A stretch of DNA of 64,000 nt. Source: Malaciobacter pacificus (GTDB taxonomy: Bacteria; Campylobacterota; Campylobacteria; Campylobacterales; Arcobacteraceae). Shown piece after piece: positions 27,639 to 37,651 of this stretch. A model generated the notes under the pieces. The model did not search any database. It was not told the DNA's origin and saw only the letters and a program-made list of their open reading frames with translations. Every line of letters starts with the position of its first letter. Position 1 is the first letter of the stretch. Location: assembly GCF_004214795.1 (NCBI RefSeq), contig NZ_CP035928.1:434001-498000 (forward strand), written 5' to 3'. A program made the position numbers and the translations under genes.

Positions 27639-28892
27639 TTGAACTCACCAATAAGTGTAACAACACTAAATACACAAATTAAATCACTACTAGAAACGAC
27701 TTTTATTCAAGTTTATGTTGAGGGTGAAATCTCTAATTTAACTTATCATAATTCAGGGCATATATATTTTTCAATAAAAGATGCAAACTCTACAATCTCA
27801 TGTGTAATGTTTAGGGGAAATGCAAAGTATTTAAAGTTTCAACTTGAAGTTGGACAAAAAATTAATATTAGTGGAAATATAACAGTATATGCTCCAAGGG
27901 GAAATTATCAATTATTATGTAATAAAATTGAACCATCAGGAAAGGGTGCATTAGCACTTGCATTTGAGCAGTTAAAAGAGAAACTTGATGCTAAAGGATA
28001 CTTTAAGGCTGAAATTAAAAAAACACTTCCAAAATATCCAAAGAAAATTGCACTTGTAACTTCTCCAACAGGTGCTGCTATTGAAGATATGAAAAAAGTA
28101 GCAACACATAGATGGCCTTTGGTGGAGTTTATTTTAATCCCAACTTTAGTTCAAGGTGAGGGTTCGGCTTTTGATATTTCAAATTCTATTAAATATGCAG
28201 ATAGTTTAAACTGCGATGTGATGATTGTAGGAAGAGGTGGCGGAAGTATTGAAGATCTTTGGGCTTTTAATGAAGAAATAGTAGCAAATGCTATTTATGA
28301 GGCAAAAACACCAATTATATCTGCTGTTGGTCATGAGGTTGATTATCTAATAAGTGATTTTGTAGCAGATGTTAGAGCAGCAACTCCATCAAATGCTATT
28401 GAAATAGCATTGCCTGATATAAATGAACATAGAATGTATTTAGATAATGTTTCAAATGAATATCAAAATAGATTTAATAATATTCTTTTAAATAAACAAC
28501 AAAAACTCACAAACTTAAAAACACTCTTTATTCAAAACTCTATTGAAAGTAAATTTGAGTATATTCAAAGTGAAATTAAAATGTTAAAATCATCATTTAG
28601 AACTGATTTGATTCAAAAAATTAATAGCACACAAAATGAGTTAAATCTATTTAATTCTACATTTAAAAACTCAATCTCTTCGATTTTATCTAAATCACAA
28701 TCCCAATTAGATTTATTAAAATCTAGTTATGAAATGAATCATCCTGATAAAAAAGATAAAAATGGATTTGTACAGATTTCAAAAGAAAATAAAATAATTT
28801 CTATGGATACAATAAGTATTGGTGATAAAATAGAACTTCAAAGTCCCAAATATATTGCTACATGTACTGTAAATAACTTAGAAAAACAATAA
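27639..28892 (+). CDS. xseA: Exodeoxyribonuclease VII large subunit
   Basis: The 417-residue protein has an N-terminal OB-fold (TFIQVYVEGEISNLTYHNSG) and the catalytic region of XseA with LVTSPTGAAIEDM and the hallmark GRGGGSIEDLWAFNEE. The C-terminal third is a long coiled coil, as expected for the subunit that bundles XseB. XseA degrades single-stranded DNA to oligonucleotides. The start is TTG 27639 with TTAGGAA upstream. I found no xseB in the window. Confidence 0.95.
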   Translation: MNSPISVTTLNTQIKSLLETTFIQVYVEGEISNLTYHNSGHIYFSIKDANSTISCVMFRGNAKYLKFQLEVGQKINISGNITVYAPRGNYQLLCNKIEPSGKGALALAFEQLKEKLDAKGYFKAEIKKTLPKYPKKIALVTSPTGAAIEDMKKVATHRWPLVEFILIPTLVQGEGSAFDISNSIKYADSLNCDVMIVGRGGGSIEDLWAFNEEIVANAIYEAKTPIISAVGHEVDYLISDFVADVRAATPSNAIEIALPDINEHRMYLDNVSNEYQNRFNNILLNKQQKLTNLKTLFIQNSIESKFEYIQSEIKMLKSSFRTDLIQKINSTQNELNLFNSTFKNSISSILSKSQSQLDLLKSSYEMNHPDKKDKNGFVQISKENKIISMDTISIGDKIELQSPKYIATCTVNNLEKQ

Positions 28893-28918
28893 AATTTAAG
28901 TTTACTATAGGTAAAATA

Positions 28919-28950
28919 TTGTGTATTTATATGAATTAATCAATACACAA
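28919..28950. repeat. Inverted repeat between xseA and cheW
   Basis: TTGTGTATT at 28919-28927 and AATACACAA at 28942-28950 form a perfect 9-bp inverted repeat around a 14-base spacer. There is no T tract, so it is either a weak terminator for xseA or a site for a dimeric regulator upstream of cheW. Confidence 0.45.
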
Positions 28951-28983
28951 GCTGTATATGGTGCACGTTAAAAGGAAAACTCT

Positions 28984-29466
28984 ATGGAAAATAATGAAGA
29001 AAAAGTAATTGACTGGGCAAACACAAGTGAATATATGACTTTTGAATTAGGTGCTATGAAGTATGCAATAGAACTACCTAAAATTAGAGAAATATTAACG
29101 TATCCAGATAATATTACAACTTTACCAAATACTTCAAAATGGGTTAAGGGATTAATTAACTTAAGAGGTGAAGTGGTACCAATTTTAGATATTAGAACTA
29201 AATTTAATACAGGACCTGCTAAATATGATGAAAATACATCTGTAATTGCTGTAATTACAGAAGATAAAAGAATGCTTGGAGTTGTTGTTGATTTAGTTGA
29301 TGATGTTCAAAGATTAGATACAAGCACATTAGCTCCAGTTTCTGAAATGGGTTCTGCAATCCCTTCAAAATACTTAAAGGGTTATGTTAGACTAGATAAT
29401 AATGAAATGCTAGTTATAATGGATATTGAAAAAGTAGTTGCAAAAGAAGAATTAATTGATAAGTAG
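28984..29466 (+). CDS. cheW: Chemotaxis coupling protein CheW
   Basis: This 160-residue protein is a single CheW domain: YMTFELGAMKYAIELPKIRE at the start, KGLINLRGEVVPILDIR in the middle, and VDLVDDVQRL near the expected third strand pair. CheW links chemoreceptors to CheA in the polar array. No cheA is in the window, so this is either the main or an accessory coupler. It has AAAAGGA before its ATG and is followed after six bases by a stand-alone receiver, which suggests a chemotaxis or signalling operon. Confidence 0.93.
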   Translation: MENNEEKVIDWANTSEYMTFELGAMKYAIELPKIREILTYPDNITTLPNTSKWVKGLINLRGEVVPILDIRTKFNTGPAKYDENTSVIAVITEDKRMLGVVVDLVDDVQRLDTSTLAPVSEMGSAIPSKYLKGYVRLDNNEMLVIMDIEKVVAKEELIDK

Positions 29467-29472
29467 GTTAAC

Positions 29473-29862
29473 ATGCAAGAAAAAATCCAGCAGTTAAGAA
29501 AATTAAAATTATTGTTTGTTGAAGATGAAGAAGAGCTTCTTAACATAATTTGTGACGCATTAAAAAAATTAGAAATTAATTATTTAACTGCATCTAATGG
29601 CGTTGAGGCTTTAGAAGTTATATCACAAAATAGTGATATAGATGCTATTATAACGGACATTAATATGCCTCATATGAATGGCTTAGAAATGATTAAAAAG
29701 TTAAAAGAGCAGGGCAAAAATATACCTACGATTGTAATGTCTGCACATACTGAAGAAGAGTATATCCAAAAAGCTAAAGAGTATGGAGTAGATAAATACT
29801 TATTAAAACCTTTCGATTTTATAAATTTTATTGATATAATTGTTGATATGAAAATTAAGTAG
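29473..29862 (+). CDS. Stand-alone receiver domain protein (CheY-like)
   Basis: The 129-residue protein is a single receiver domain with FVEDEEELL (acidic pair), ITDINMPHMNG (phospho-acceptor Asp about residue 58), VMSAHTEE and YLLKPFDF (conserved Lys). No output domain is present. It lies between cheW and a REC-PAS protein, with which it shares the local layout FxEDE, INMP and KPxD. It may act on the flagellar motor like CheY or relay phosphate. Which of these holds is not decidable here. Confidence 0.88.
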   Translation: MQEKIQQLRKLKLLFVEDEEELLNIICDALKKLEINYLTASNGVEALEVISQNSDIDAIITDINMPHMNGLEMIKKLKEQGKNIPTIVMSAHTEEEYIQKAKEYGVDKYLLKPFDFINFIDIIVDMKIK

Positions 29863-29867
29863 TTTTC

Positions 29868-31217
29868 ATGAAAACTAATAGTAAAAATCTTCTTAAAAAT
29901 TTTAATTTATTATATGTTGAAGATGATGATGTTGTTAGAACTGAGTTGTCAAAACTTCTTTTAAATTTTTTTAACAATGTTTTTGTGGCTAAAAATGGAT
30001 TAGAAGGTTTAGATTTATATCATTCTAACAAAATTGATATAATACTTTCAGATATAAATATGCCAATCTTAAATGGTATAGATATGATTAAAGAAATTAG
30101 AAAAAAAGATGAGGAAATTCCTGTTATATTTACTACAGCTTTCTCTGATAATAATTATCTTTTAGAGTCAATAAAATTAAAAGTTCAAGAATATATAATT
30201 AAGCCTGTGGATATTAGAAGTCTTATTGAGTCTATTTCTAAGATTGCAAAAGTTAAATATCAAGATACTTTATTAGAATTAAGTATTAAAGAACTTAGTA
30301 AATTTAAAGATGTAATTGATTCTGTTAATATCGTAATTAAAACAAATAGCAAAATGAAAATCACTTATGTAAATGATCTTTTCTGTAAAATATCTGGCTA
30401 TTCAAAAAAAGAGTTGCTAGGAAAAGAATTCAAAGATTTAGCTCATAAAGATATGTCAAAAGATATTTATACAAGTTTATATGCAGATGTTCTAAATAAT
30501 AAGCCTTGGAGTGGCACTTTAAAAAATAGAAAAAGTGATGGTAGTGCTTATACAACAGATTGTTATATGATTACTCTTTTAGATGACAATGGAGAGATTA
30601 ATGGTACTATTTCAATTCAAAAAGATATAACTCAAGAACAAAATAAAAAAAGAGAAATTCAACTTGCATTAATGAGAGATAAAAGTGATATTTTTAAAAG
30701 AAGTCAAGAAGGTAGTCTAGAGCAAACAATAAAGATAAATGAATTATCAAATCAATTACAAAAAGCTCAAGAAGATTTAAATAAAGCTTTAACAAGTATA
30801 GATAAATACATGCACAGTGCACAAAAATATAAGATTGAAATTAAAAACTTAAAAACAGAATTAGGTCTACAAAAAAAGAATTCGTCGCATACAAGTAGTT
30901 TTAAACTGATGAAAGAGAATTCAGATTTAAAATATCAAATAAAAAGACTTGAAGATAAAGTTTCTTATCTTAGAGAAATACAAGAAAAAGAGTTATCTAA
31001 TCTAAAATTGCATTATGAAATGCAAGAGGATGAATATAAACAGTCTTTAGAAGAGCTAGAAGAAAAACTAAACAGTATACAAAATGATGAGGTTTTAGTT
31101 GAGAAATTAGCATACTGGAAAGAAAAAGCTAAAGATGAATCAACTAAGCTTGAACAATTAGAAAAAAAGATTATATCAGTTGCTGATGGTAAGTTATTAA
31201 GTAAAATCTTTAACTAA
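29868..31217 (+). CDS. REC-PAS protein with long C-terminal coiled coil
   Basis: Residues 1-120 are a receiver domain (YVEDDDVVR, LSDINMPILNG, TTAFSDNN, IIKPVDIR). Residues about 135-260 are a PAS domain (TYVNDLFCKISGYSKKELLG, then WSGTLKNRKSDG and ISIQKDITQEQ). The last 180 residues are a continuous coiled coil rich in Glu, Lys and Leu. There is no kinase, GGDEF, HD or DNA-binding output, so the coiled coil is likely a dimerisation or scaffold arm. It begins five bases after the stand-alone receiver and probably shares its kinase. Confidence 0.85.
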   Translation: MKTNSKNLLKNFNLLYVEDDDVVRTELSKLLLNFFNNVFVAKNGLEGLDLYHSNKIDIILSDINMPILNGIDMIKEIRKKDEEIPVIFTTAFSDNNYLLESIKLKVQEYIIKPVDIRSLIESISKIAKVKYQDTLLELSIKELSKFKDVIDSVNIVIKTNSKMKITYVNDLFCKISGYSKKELLGKEFKDLAHKDMSKDIYTSLYADVLNNKPWSGTLKNRKSDGSAYTTDCYMITLLDDNGEINGTISIQKDITQEQNKKREIQLALMRDKSDIFKRSQEGSLEQTIKINELSNQLQKAQEDLNKALTSIDKYMHSAQKYKIEIKNLKTELGLQKKNSSHTSSFKLMKENSDLKYQIKRLEDKVSYLREIQEKELSNLKLHYEMQEDEYKQSLEELEEKLNSIQNDEVLVEKLAYWKEKAKDESTKLEQLEKKIISVADGKLLSKIFN

Positions 31218-31236
31218 ATTAAGATTTTACTTAGAT
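31201..31236. terminator. Hairpin at the end of the REC-PAS gene
   Basis: GTAAAATCTT (31201-31210) and AAGATTTTAC (31221-31230) form a perfect 10-bp stem over a 10-base loop that includes the REC-PAS stop codon. The downstream T content is only moderate. It separates the REC-PAS gene from a convergent cyclophilin gene. Confidence 0.6.
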
Positions 31237-31238
31237 AT

Positions 31239-31760
31239 TTATTTTATTGTAATAGATATAATTTTTTGATCCATTAAAGGTTTATTACCTCTAGCAGTTG
31301 GAACACTCTCTAATTTTTTTACTACATCCATGCCATTTACTACATAACCAAAAATTGTATGTCTACCATTTAACCAATAAGTTGGAACAGTTGTAATAAA
31401 AAATTGACTACCATTTGTATTTCTTCCAGAATTTGCCATAGCTAAAATACCTGGTTTATCGAATATTGCATTAGGTGCAAACTCATCTTCAAATGGTTTT
31501 CCCCAAATTGATTCTCCACCTGTACCATTACCTTTAGGGTCTCCACCTTGAATCATGAAATTTTTAATGATTCTATGAAATATTAATCCATCATAGTAGC
31601 CATTTTTTGCATGAGTAACAAAATTTTCAACCGCTTTTGGTGCAATATCAGGTCTTAGTTCAATTTCAATAGAACCTTTTGTAGTATTCATTATTGCAAT
31701 TGGATTTGAAGCTTCTAAAAGTAACACAAAAGTACAAATAAAAAATAAAATTTTTTTCAT
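31239..31760 (-). CDS. Periplasmic cyclophilin-type peptidyl-prolyl isomerase
   Basis: A Sec signal peptide (MKKILFFICTFVLLLEAS) precedes a compact cyclophilin domain. Catalytic and binding segments are present: FHRIIKNFMIQGGDP, NSGRNTNGSQFFIT and LNGRHTIFG. The product should speed proline isomerisation during folding of exported proteins. At 173 residues it is the usual length for a PpiA-type single-domain enzyme. No second domain is present. It is convergent with the REC-PAS gene and divergent from the panD side. Confidence 0.92.
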   Translation of the reverse strand: MKKILFFICTFVLLLEASNPIAIMNTTKGSIEIELRPDIAPKAVENFVTHAKNGYYDGLIFHRIIKNFMIQGGDPKGNGTGGESIWGKPFEDEFAPNAIFDKPGILAMANSGRNTNGSQFFITTVPTYWLNGRHTIFGYVVNGMDVVKKLESVPTARGNKPLMDQKIISITIK

Positions 31761-32043
31761 TTTCTACCTTTTAATTTAAATATAGGACAAAAAGTATAGT
31801 ATAATAGGTTTAAAAATAAATTAAAGAATCTTTTTTAGTCAAGTTTAAAAAAAAAGTGTTAAAATTCAAAGATTTTATAAGTAAGGGTTATTTAAAGATT
31901 ATACAATACGCCATATAATCATAACCTAGATTATATATTTAATCGTGCTTCATTATCTAAGGACAAAATAGATAGAATCACAAGAGAATATATTTAAGGC
32001 AAAAAGCCAGTTAATTTAGGAAATTTAAAAAGGATTTAAGTAT
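31761..32043. other. 283-base intergenic region upstream of panD with a coding-like fragment
   Basis: The region must hold divergent promoters for the cyclophilin gene and the panD operon. One plus-strand frame ending at TAA 31995-31997 is open for about 34 codons with coding-like composition (NRASLSKDKIDRI) but has no start codon. It could be a gene remnant or chance. AAAAGGA precedes panD. I see no RNA gene. Confidence 0.4.
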
Positions 32044-32427
32044 ATGACATTTGATATGCTATATAGCAAAATTCATAGAGCAACAGTTACAGATGCAAAT
32101 CTTAACTATGTTGGATCAATTACAGTTGACTATGAGCTTATGCAAGCGGCTAAGTTAAGAGTTGGTCAAAAAGTTGATATTGTTAATATTAATAATGGTG
32201 AAAGATTTCAAACATATGTTATTAAAGGCGAGCCAGGAAGCAAAGATATGTGTTTAAATGGAGCAGCAGCTAGAAAAGTTGAAATTGGTGATAAAATTAT
32301 TGTTATTGCTTATGCTTCATACAATGAATCTGAATTAGAAAATTATGAGCCAACTGTAGTTTTAGTTAATGATAAAAATGATATTGATTTAATTACAAAT
32401 GAGTTAGTAGGGAGTGATTATGTTTGA
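32044..32427 (+). CDS. panD: Aspartate 1-decarboxylase precursor
   Basis: PanD makes beta-alanine for pantothenate and coenzyme A. The self-cleavage site Gly24-Ser25 is present in NYVGSITVD. Ser25 becomes the catalytic pyruvoyl group. [13 protein letters not shown] before it and [20 protein letters not shown] after it are family-typical. The length (127) is normal. Its 3' end overlaps ybaB by about 8 bases, so the genes are translated together. Confidence 0.96.
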   Translation: MTFDMLYSKIHRATVTDANLNYVGSITVDYELMQAAKLRVGQKVDIVNINNGERFQTYVIKGEPGSKDMCLNGAAARKVEIGDKIIVIAYASYNESELENYEPTVVLVNDKNDIDLITNELVGSDYV

Positions 32428-32740
32428 TGGAATTGATTTAAAAAATTTAGATTTAAATAAAATGATGGGTCAATTTCAAGAAATGGCTGAAAAATCTAAA
32501 GAAGAGAATGAATCAAGAATTTTTACTTCAAAAGCTGGTGGTGGAATGGTAGAAATTTCTATCAATGGTAATTCTGAAATCGTAGATTTACAAATTGATG
32601 ATTCACTTTTAGAGGATAAAGACTCTTTACAAATTTTACTAATTTCTGCTATGAATGATGTAATTAAACAAAGTGATGAAAACAAAAAAATGATGGCAAT
32701 GAACATGATGGGTGGTCTTGGTTCTTTTGGCCAAAAGTAG
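32420..32740 (+). CDS. YbaB/EbfC-family nucleoid-associated protein
   Basis: This small protein (106 residues from ATG 32420) has the YbaB features: an N-terminal helix [12 protein letters not shown], a strand region [14 protein letters not shown], and a C-terminal helical segment ending in a Met/Gly-rich tail. The family forms dimers that bind DNA or recombination intermediates. A GTG at 32414 is in frame, but AGGGAG at 32409-32414 is better placed for ATG 32420. The gene overlaps panD and lies three bases before ispA. Confidence 0.88.
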   Translation: MFDGIDLKNLDLNKMMGQFQEMAEKSKEENESRIFTSKAGGGMVEISINGNSEIVDLQIDDSLLEDKDSLQILLISAMNDVIKQSDENKKMMAMNMMGGLGSFGQK

Positions 32741-32743
32741 TAT

Positions 32744-33604
32744 ATGAAAAAACTATTACAACAGTTCGAAACTTATTTATTAAATAACTTACCACAATCT
32801 AAATCTTTTCATCCATATTTTGAGGATGCTTTATCTGAGATGCTAAAAGCTGGAGGAAAAAGATTTAGACCTATGCTTTTACTTTCAGTTGTAAAATCAA
32901 ATAAATCTTTACTTTTAGCAAATGCAATGCCTGTAGCTCTTGGTTTAGAGTTTTTGCATACTTATTCATTAGTTCATGATGATTTACCTTCTATGGATAA
33001 TGCTGATTTAAGAAGAGGATTTGAAACAATTCATAAAAAATATGATGAAGTAACTGCTATTTTAGTAGGGGATGCTTTAAATACTGAAGCTTTTAATTTA
33101 ATCTCAAATGCATCATTACATAATGACATAAAAATAGAGTTAGTAAAATGTTTATCATCAAATGGCGGAATTGATGGAATGATTATAGGACAAGCAATTG
33201 ATTGTTTTTTTGAAAATCAAAAGCTTGAACTTAATCAACTAGAGTTTTTACATATTCATAAAACTGCAAGACTTATTGCAGCTTCTTTAAAAATGGGTGC
33301 AATAATCAGTGAATATGACATAGAAACTCAAAATAAATTATATGATTTTGGAATTGACTTAGGATTGTTATTTCAGATTCAAGATGATATTATAGATGAA
33401 ACTCAATCTAGTGAAGAAGCTGGAAAAACTACTCAAAATGATGAATCAAAAAACTCTTTTGTAAATTTACTTGGCCTTGATGGTGCAATTAATAGTGCAA
33501 ATGAACTAGCAAATAAGTGTGAAGCTACATTAAACACACTTGAAGATAATTTAAAAAACTCATTAGAAGAACTTTTATTAAAGTATATCAATAGACATAA
33601 ATAA
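32744..33604 (+). CDS. ispA: Short-chain polyprenyl (farnesyl) diphosphate synthase
   Basis: The two aspartate-rich motifs of isoprenyl synthases are present: HDDLPSMDNADLRRG (first) and QDDIIDE (second), with GGKRFRPML and LEFLHTYSLVHDD before them. The first motif has the extra residues seen in bacterial farnesyl diphosphate synthases. The enzyme condenses IPP with DMAPP or GPP to make C15 precursor for undecaprenyl phosphate and quinone tails. Length (286) is typical. It is the last gene of the panD-ybaB-ispA group. Confidence 0.93.
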   Translation: MKKLLQQFETYLLNNLPQSKSFHPYFEDALSEMLKAGGKRFRPMLLLSVVKSNKSLLLANAMPVALGLEFLHTYSLVHDDLPSMDNADLRRGFETIHKKYDEVTAILVGDALNTEAFNLISNASLHNDIKIELVKCLSSNGGIDGMIIGQAIDCFFENQKLELNQLEFLHIHKTARLIAASLKMGAIISEYDIETQNKLYDFGIDLGLLFQIQDDIIDETQSSEEAGKTTQNDESKNSFVNLLGLDGAINSANELANKCEATLNTLEDNLKNSLEELLLKYINRHK

Positions 33605-33643
33605 AACTTTTGATATACTCTTAGTCAATTTAACTCAAACCTC

Positions 33644-33672
33644 TTGACAATTTATAAAAAATTTTATAAAAT
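33644..33672 (+). promoter_or_regulatory. Sigma-70 promoter of groESL
   Basis: A consensus -35 TTGACA (33644-33649) is followed after 17 bases by a -10 TAAAAT (33667-33672). It lies directly upstream of the CIRCE operator, which therefore overlaps the start of transcription. Confidence 0.8.
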
Positions 33673-33699
33673 TTGGCACTTGGAAATTTAGAGTGCTAA
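33673..33699. promoter_or_regulatory. CIRCE operator for HrcA
   Basis: TTGGCACTT, nine bases, GAGTGCTAA matches the CIRCE element (consensus TTAGCACTC-N9-GAGTGCTAA) with a perfect right arm and two changes in the left arm. HrcA repressor binding here would block groESL until heat shock. hrcA is not in the window. Confidence 0.9.
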
Positions 33700-33752
33700 A
33701 TTCTAAGTTAAATTAGAAATATAACATAATTAAAAATAAAGAAGGAAGTATA

Positions 33753-35644
<1,892 letters not shown>

Positions 35645-35666
35645 TCATATTAAGACTTCATCAATT

Positions 35667-35701
35667 AAATAAGTCTCTTAATTTATTTAAGAGACTTATT
35701 T
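35667..35701. terminator. Bidirectional terminator after groESL
   Basis: AAATAAGTCTCTTA (35667-35680) and TAAGAGACTTATTT (35688-35701) form a perfect 14-bp stem with a 7-base loop. It serves groESL on the plus strand and the convergent SMR transporter gene, whose stop codon directly abuts it. Confidence 0.85.
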
Positions 35702-36019
35702 CTAACTTACTAGTTTTAACCCCACAATAGAAAATATTAACATAGATATAAAGAATAATCGTAAAAAGCTTACGGGATCATTATAAAAAACTATTCCAAC
35801 TATTACTGTTCCTATTGCTCCAATTCCAGTCCAAACTGCATAAGCTGTTCCTATTGGAATAGATTCAATAGCTTTAGTTAACATATAAAAGCTTGCCATT
35901 GCAAATAAAATAAATAAAATAGTAGGAAATATTTTTGTAAAATTTTCAGTAAGTTTTATCATAGAAGCAAAGCCTATTTCAAGTAAGCCAGCAATAATTA
36001 AATATGTCCAACCCGTCAT
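35702..36019 (-). CDS. SMR-family small exporter, SugE/Gdx-like
   Basis: This 105-residue protein has four predicted membrane helices, with the membrane-embedded glutamate of the SMR family in LLEIGFASMIKLTE (about residue 13) and the TAYAVWTGIGAIGTVIVG segment shared by the family. The sequence is closer to the SugE/Gdx (guanidinium exporter) branch than to EmrE, but the substrate is not certain. AAAGGA precedes the ATG. No guanidine riboswitch was recognised upstream. It is a single gene, and SMR transporters of this kind usually work as dual-topology dimers. Confidence 0.85.
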   Translation of the reverse strand: MTGWTYLIIAGLLEIGFASMIKLTENFTKIFPTILFILFAMASFYMLTKAIESIPIGTAYAVWTGIGAIGTVIVGIVFYNDPVSFLRLFFISMLIFSIVGLKLVS

Positions 36020-36060
36020 ATAAGTCCTTTATTTAATGAATGTAATAAATTTTGAGTATT

Positions 36061-36089
36061 AAAAAAGGGAAGTTATAAAAACTTCCCTT
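36061..36089 (-). terminator. Intrinsic terminator of the minus-strand signalling operon
   Basis: Read on the minus strand, AAGGGAAGT and ACTTCCCTT form a 9-bp stem with a 7-base loop followed by a run of T (36061-36066). It ends transcripts that come from the operon starting at 43765 and protects the SMR gene from read-through. Confidence 0.8.
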
Positions 36090-36153
36090 GAAAAATTATT
36101 TTTATAAATAATACACTCATTTATATAATCTACTCGTAAGTAAATTTAATATC

Positions 36154-36240
36154 TTAATTAGTGTTTAACAATGCTAAAAATGTGAATCCTTCGTCATTTA
36201 CACCTCCGTATTGTTTTGATAATGTAATTATAACATCATT
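36154..36240 (-). other. Coding-like 28-codon frame without a normal start
   Basis: Downstream of the histidine kinase gene, a minus-strand frame closed by TAA at 36154-36156 and by a TAA upstream at 36241-36243 reads like protein (LSKQYGGVNDEGFTFLALL). It has no ATG, GTG or TTG. The DNA also contains a strong GGAGGTG followed by an ATG for a seven-codon frame. It could be a gene remnant, a small protein with a rare start, or chance. Confidence 0.3.
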
Positions 36241-36271
36241 TTAAATTAAAGTTTACTGAAATTAAAAAAAA

Positions 36272-37651
36272 TTATTTTTCTAAAGCTAAGATTAGTGTGA
36301 TTGTTGTTCCAATATCTTCATTACTTTGAATTTTGATATCTCCATTATGAATATCTACAATCTTCCTAACAATGGACATTCCAAGGCCCGTACCCCCTGA
36401 ATTTTTATTTCTACTTTTATCTGTTCTATAAAATTTTTCAAATATTTTATTTTGTTTGTTTTTTTCAATACCAATTCCAAAATCTTGTACTGAAATTTCA
36501 AAAAAACTATTGTTTTTATTACCTTTTACAATAATTTTGCTATCTTTATAGCTATATTGTATTGCATTTTTTAGTATATTTTTTAATGCAATTTTGATTA
36601 AATTTGCATAACAATTAAATTCAACACTATCTTTTAAATCTAAAATGATATTAATATTATGAAGTTTTGCAAGATTTTTTACTTCATTAATTGATTCATC
36701 AATTATTTCATCTATATAATAGTTTTGCATTTTATCTATCATGATTTCATTTTCATTTTTTGCTAAAAATAGTAAGTCATTTATTGTTTGCTCAATTGTT
36801 AATATCTCATCAAGTGAAGTTTGAAGAGTCGATTTATATTCATCAATATCTCTATCTTTTCTAAGTGCTATTTCTATTTCACCTCTAATTATTGTAAGTG
36901 GAGTTTTTAGTTCATGGGATGCATCTGAACTAAATTGGCTAACCCTTTGAAATGATTCTTCGATTCTTTCTAAAAGGGAATTTATTTCAAGTATCAGTGA
37001 GTCTATCTCATCATTTGTATTCGTTGATTTTATTCTTTCAGACAAATCATTTGCATTGATTCTTTTTAATTGATTTAATATCTGCTCAATTGGTAAAAAT
37101 GATTTATATATAATAAAGTTTCCACCAAGTATTGAAAATATTAAAATAATTGGTAAAATAAAATAAAGTATATAAAGTAAGTCTTCAAGAGTGGAGCTTA
37201 ATATCTCTTTTGTAGTTGCAACTTCAACTATAATATCATTTTGTTTATGGAAATTAATTTTTATTCTACTAACTAAATAGTTGTTTTGTTCTTCAAAAGT
37301 GATTATCTCTTTTTCTAAGGTTTCTAAATAGTCATCATCATGAATAATATTATCTGGATAGTTAGGAGTTTTTGATATTGTTTTGTGTTTAGTAGCTTCC
37401 ATAACTCTGATATATAAGGGATCCATCATATACTCAATATCTTCATCTAAGGTTTTATCACTAATATTTTGATGTTCTAAAATATCATCTGTAACATCAA
37501 GTATAATTACTTTTAGATTAGCTTGAATTTTATCTAAAGTAGTGATTTCTAGTGATTTATAAAGTGCAAAAGAGAATATTATCAAAACTAAAAATTGAAT
37601 AACTATACTATATAAAACTAATTTTCTTTTTATTGATAGATTAGACATCAC
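36272..37651 (-). CDS. OmpR-family-partner sensor histidine kinase with HAMP domain
   Basis: This 459-residue kinase has a transmembrane helix at about 12-32, a periplasmic domain of about 130 residues, a second helix at about 165-187, a HAMP linker (LKRINANDLSERIKSTNTNDEID), an H box ASHELKTPLTIIRGEIEIA (phospho-His about residue 245), NILKNAIQYS, DFGIGIEKNK, FYRTDKSRN and GGTGLGMSIVRKI. All catalytic boxes are intact. The form is that of CusS/CopS-like metal or envelope stress sensors, but the signal is unknown. Its start overlaps the regulator gene by 11 bases. It is the last gene of an eight-gene operon. Confidence 0.92.
   Translation of the reverse strand: MMSNLSIKRKLVLYSIVIQFLVLIIFSFALYKSLEITTLDKIQANLKVIILDVTDDILEHQNISDKTLDEDIEYMMDPLYIRVMEATKHKTISKTPNYPDNIIHDDDYLETLEKEIITFEEQNNYLVSRIKINFHKQNDIIVEVATTKEILSSTLEDLLYILYFILPIILIFSILGGNFIIYKSFLPIEQILNQLKRINANDLSERIKSTNTNDEIDSLILEINSLLERIEESFQRVSQFSSDASHELKTPLTIIRGEIEIALRKDRDIDEYKSTLQTSLDEILTIEQTINDLLFLAKNENEIMIDKMQNYYIDEIIDESINEVKNLAKLHNINIILDLKDSVEFNCYANLIKIALKNILKNAIQYSYKDSKIIVKGNKNNSFFEISVQDFGIGIEKNKQNKIFEKFYRTDKSRNKNSGGTGLGMSIVRKIVDIHNGDIKIQSNEDIGTTITLILALEK

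Noticed and set aside
36020-36060. Guanidine riboswitch for the SMR gene
   Set aside because: The leader between the terminator and the gene is only about 40 bases, too short for a guanidine riboswitch.
36175-36206. Seven-codon ORF behind a strong GGAGGTG
   Set aside because: The spacing to the ATG is only about three bases and the peptide is tiny. The alternative frame looks more like coding sequence.
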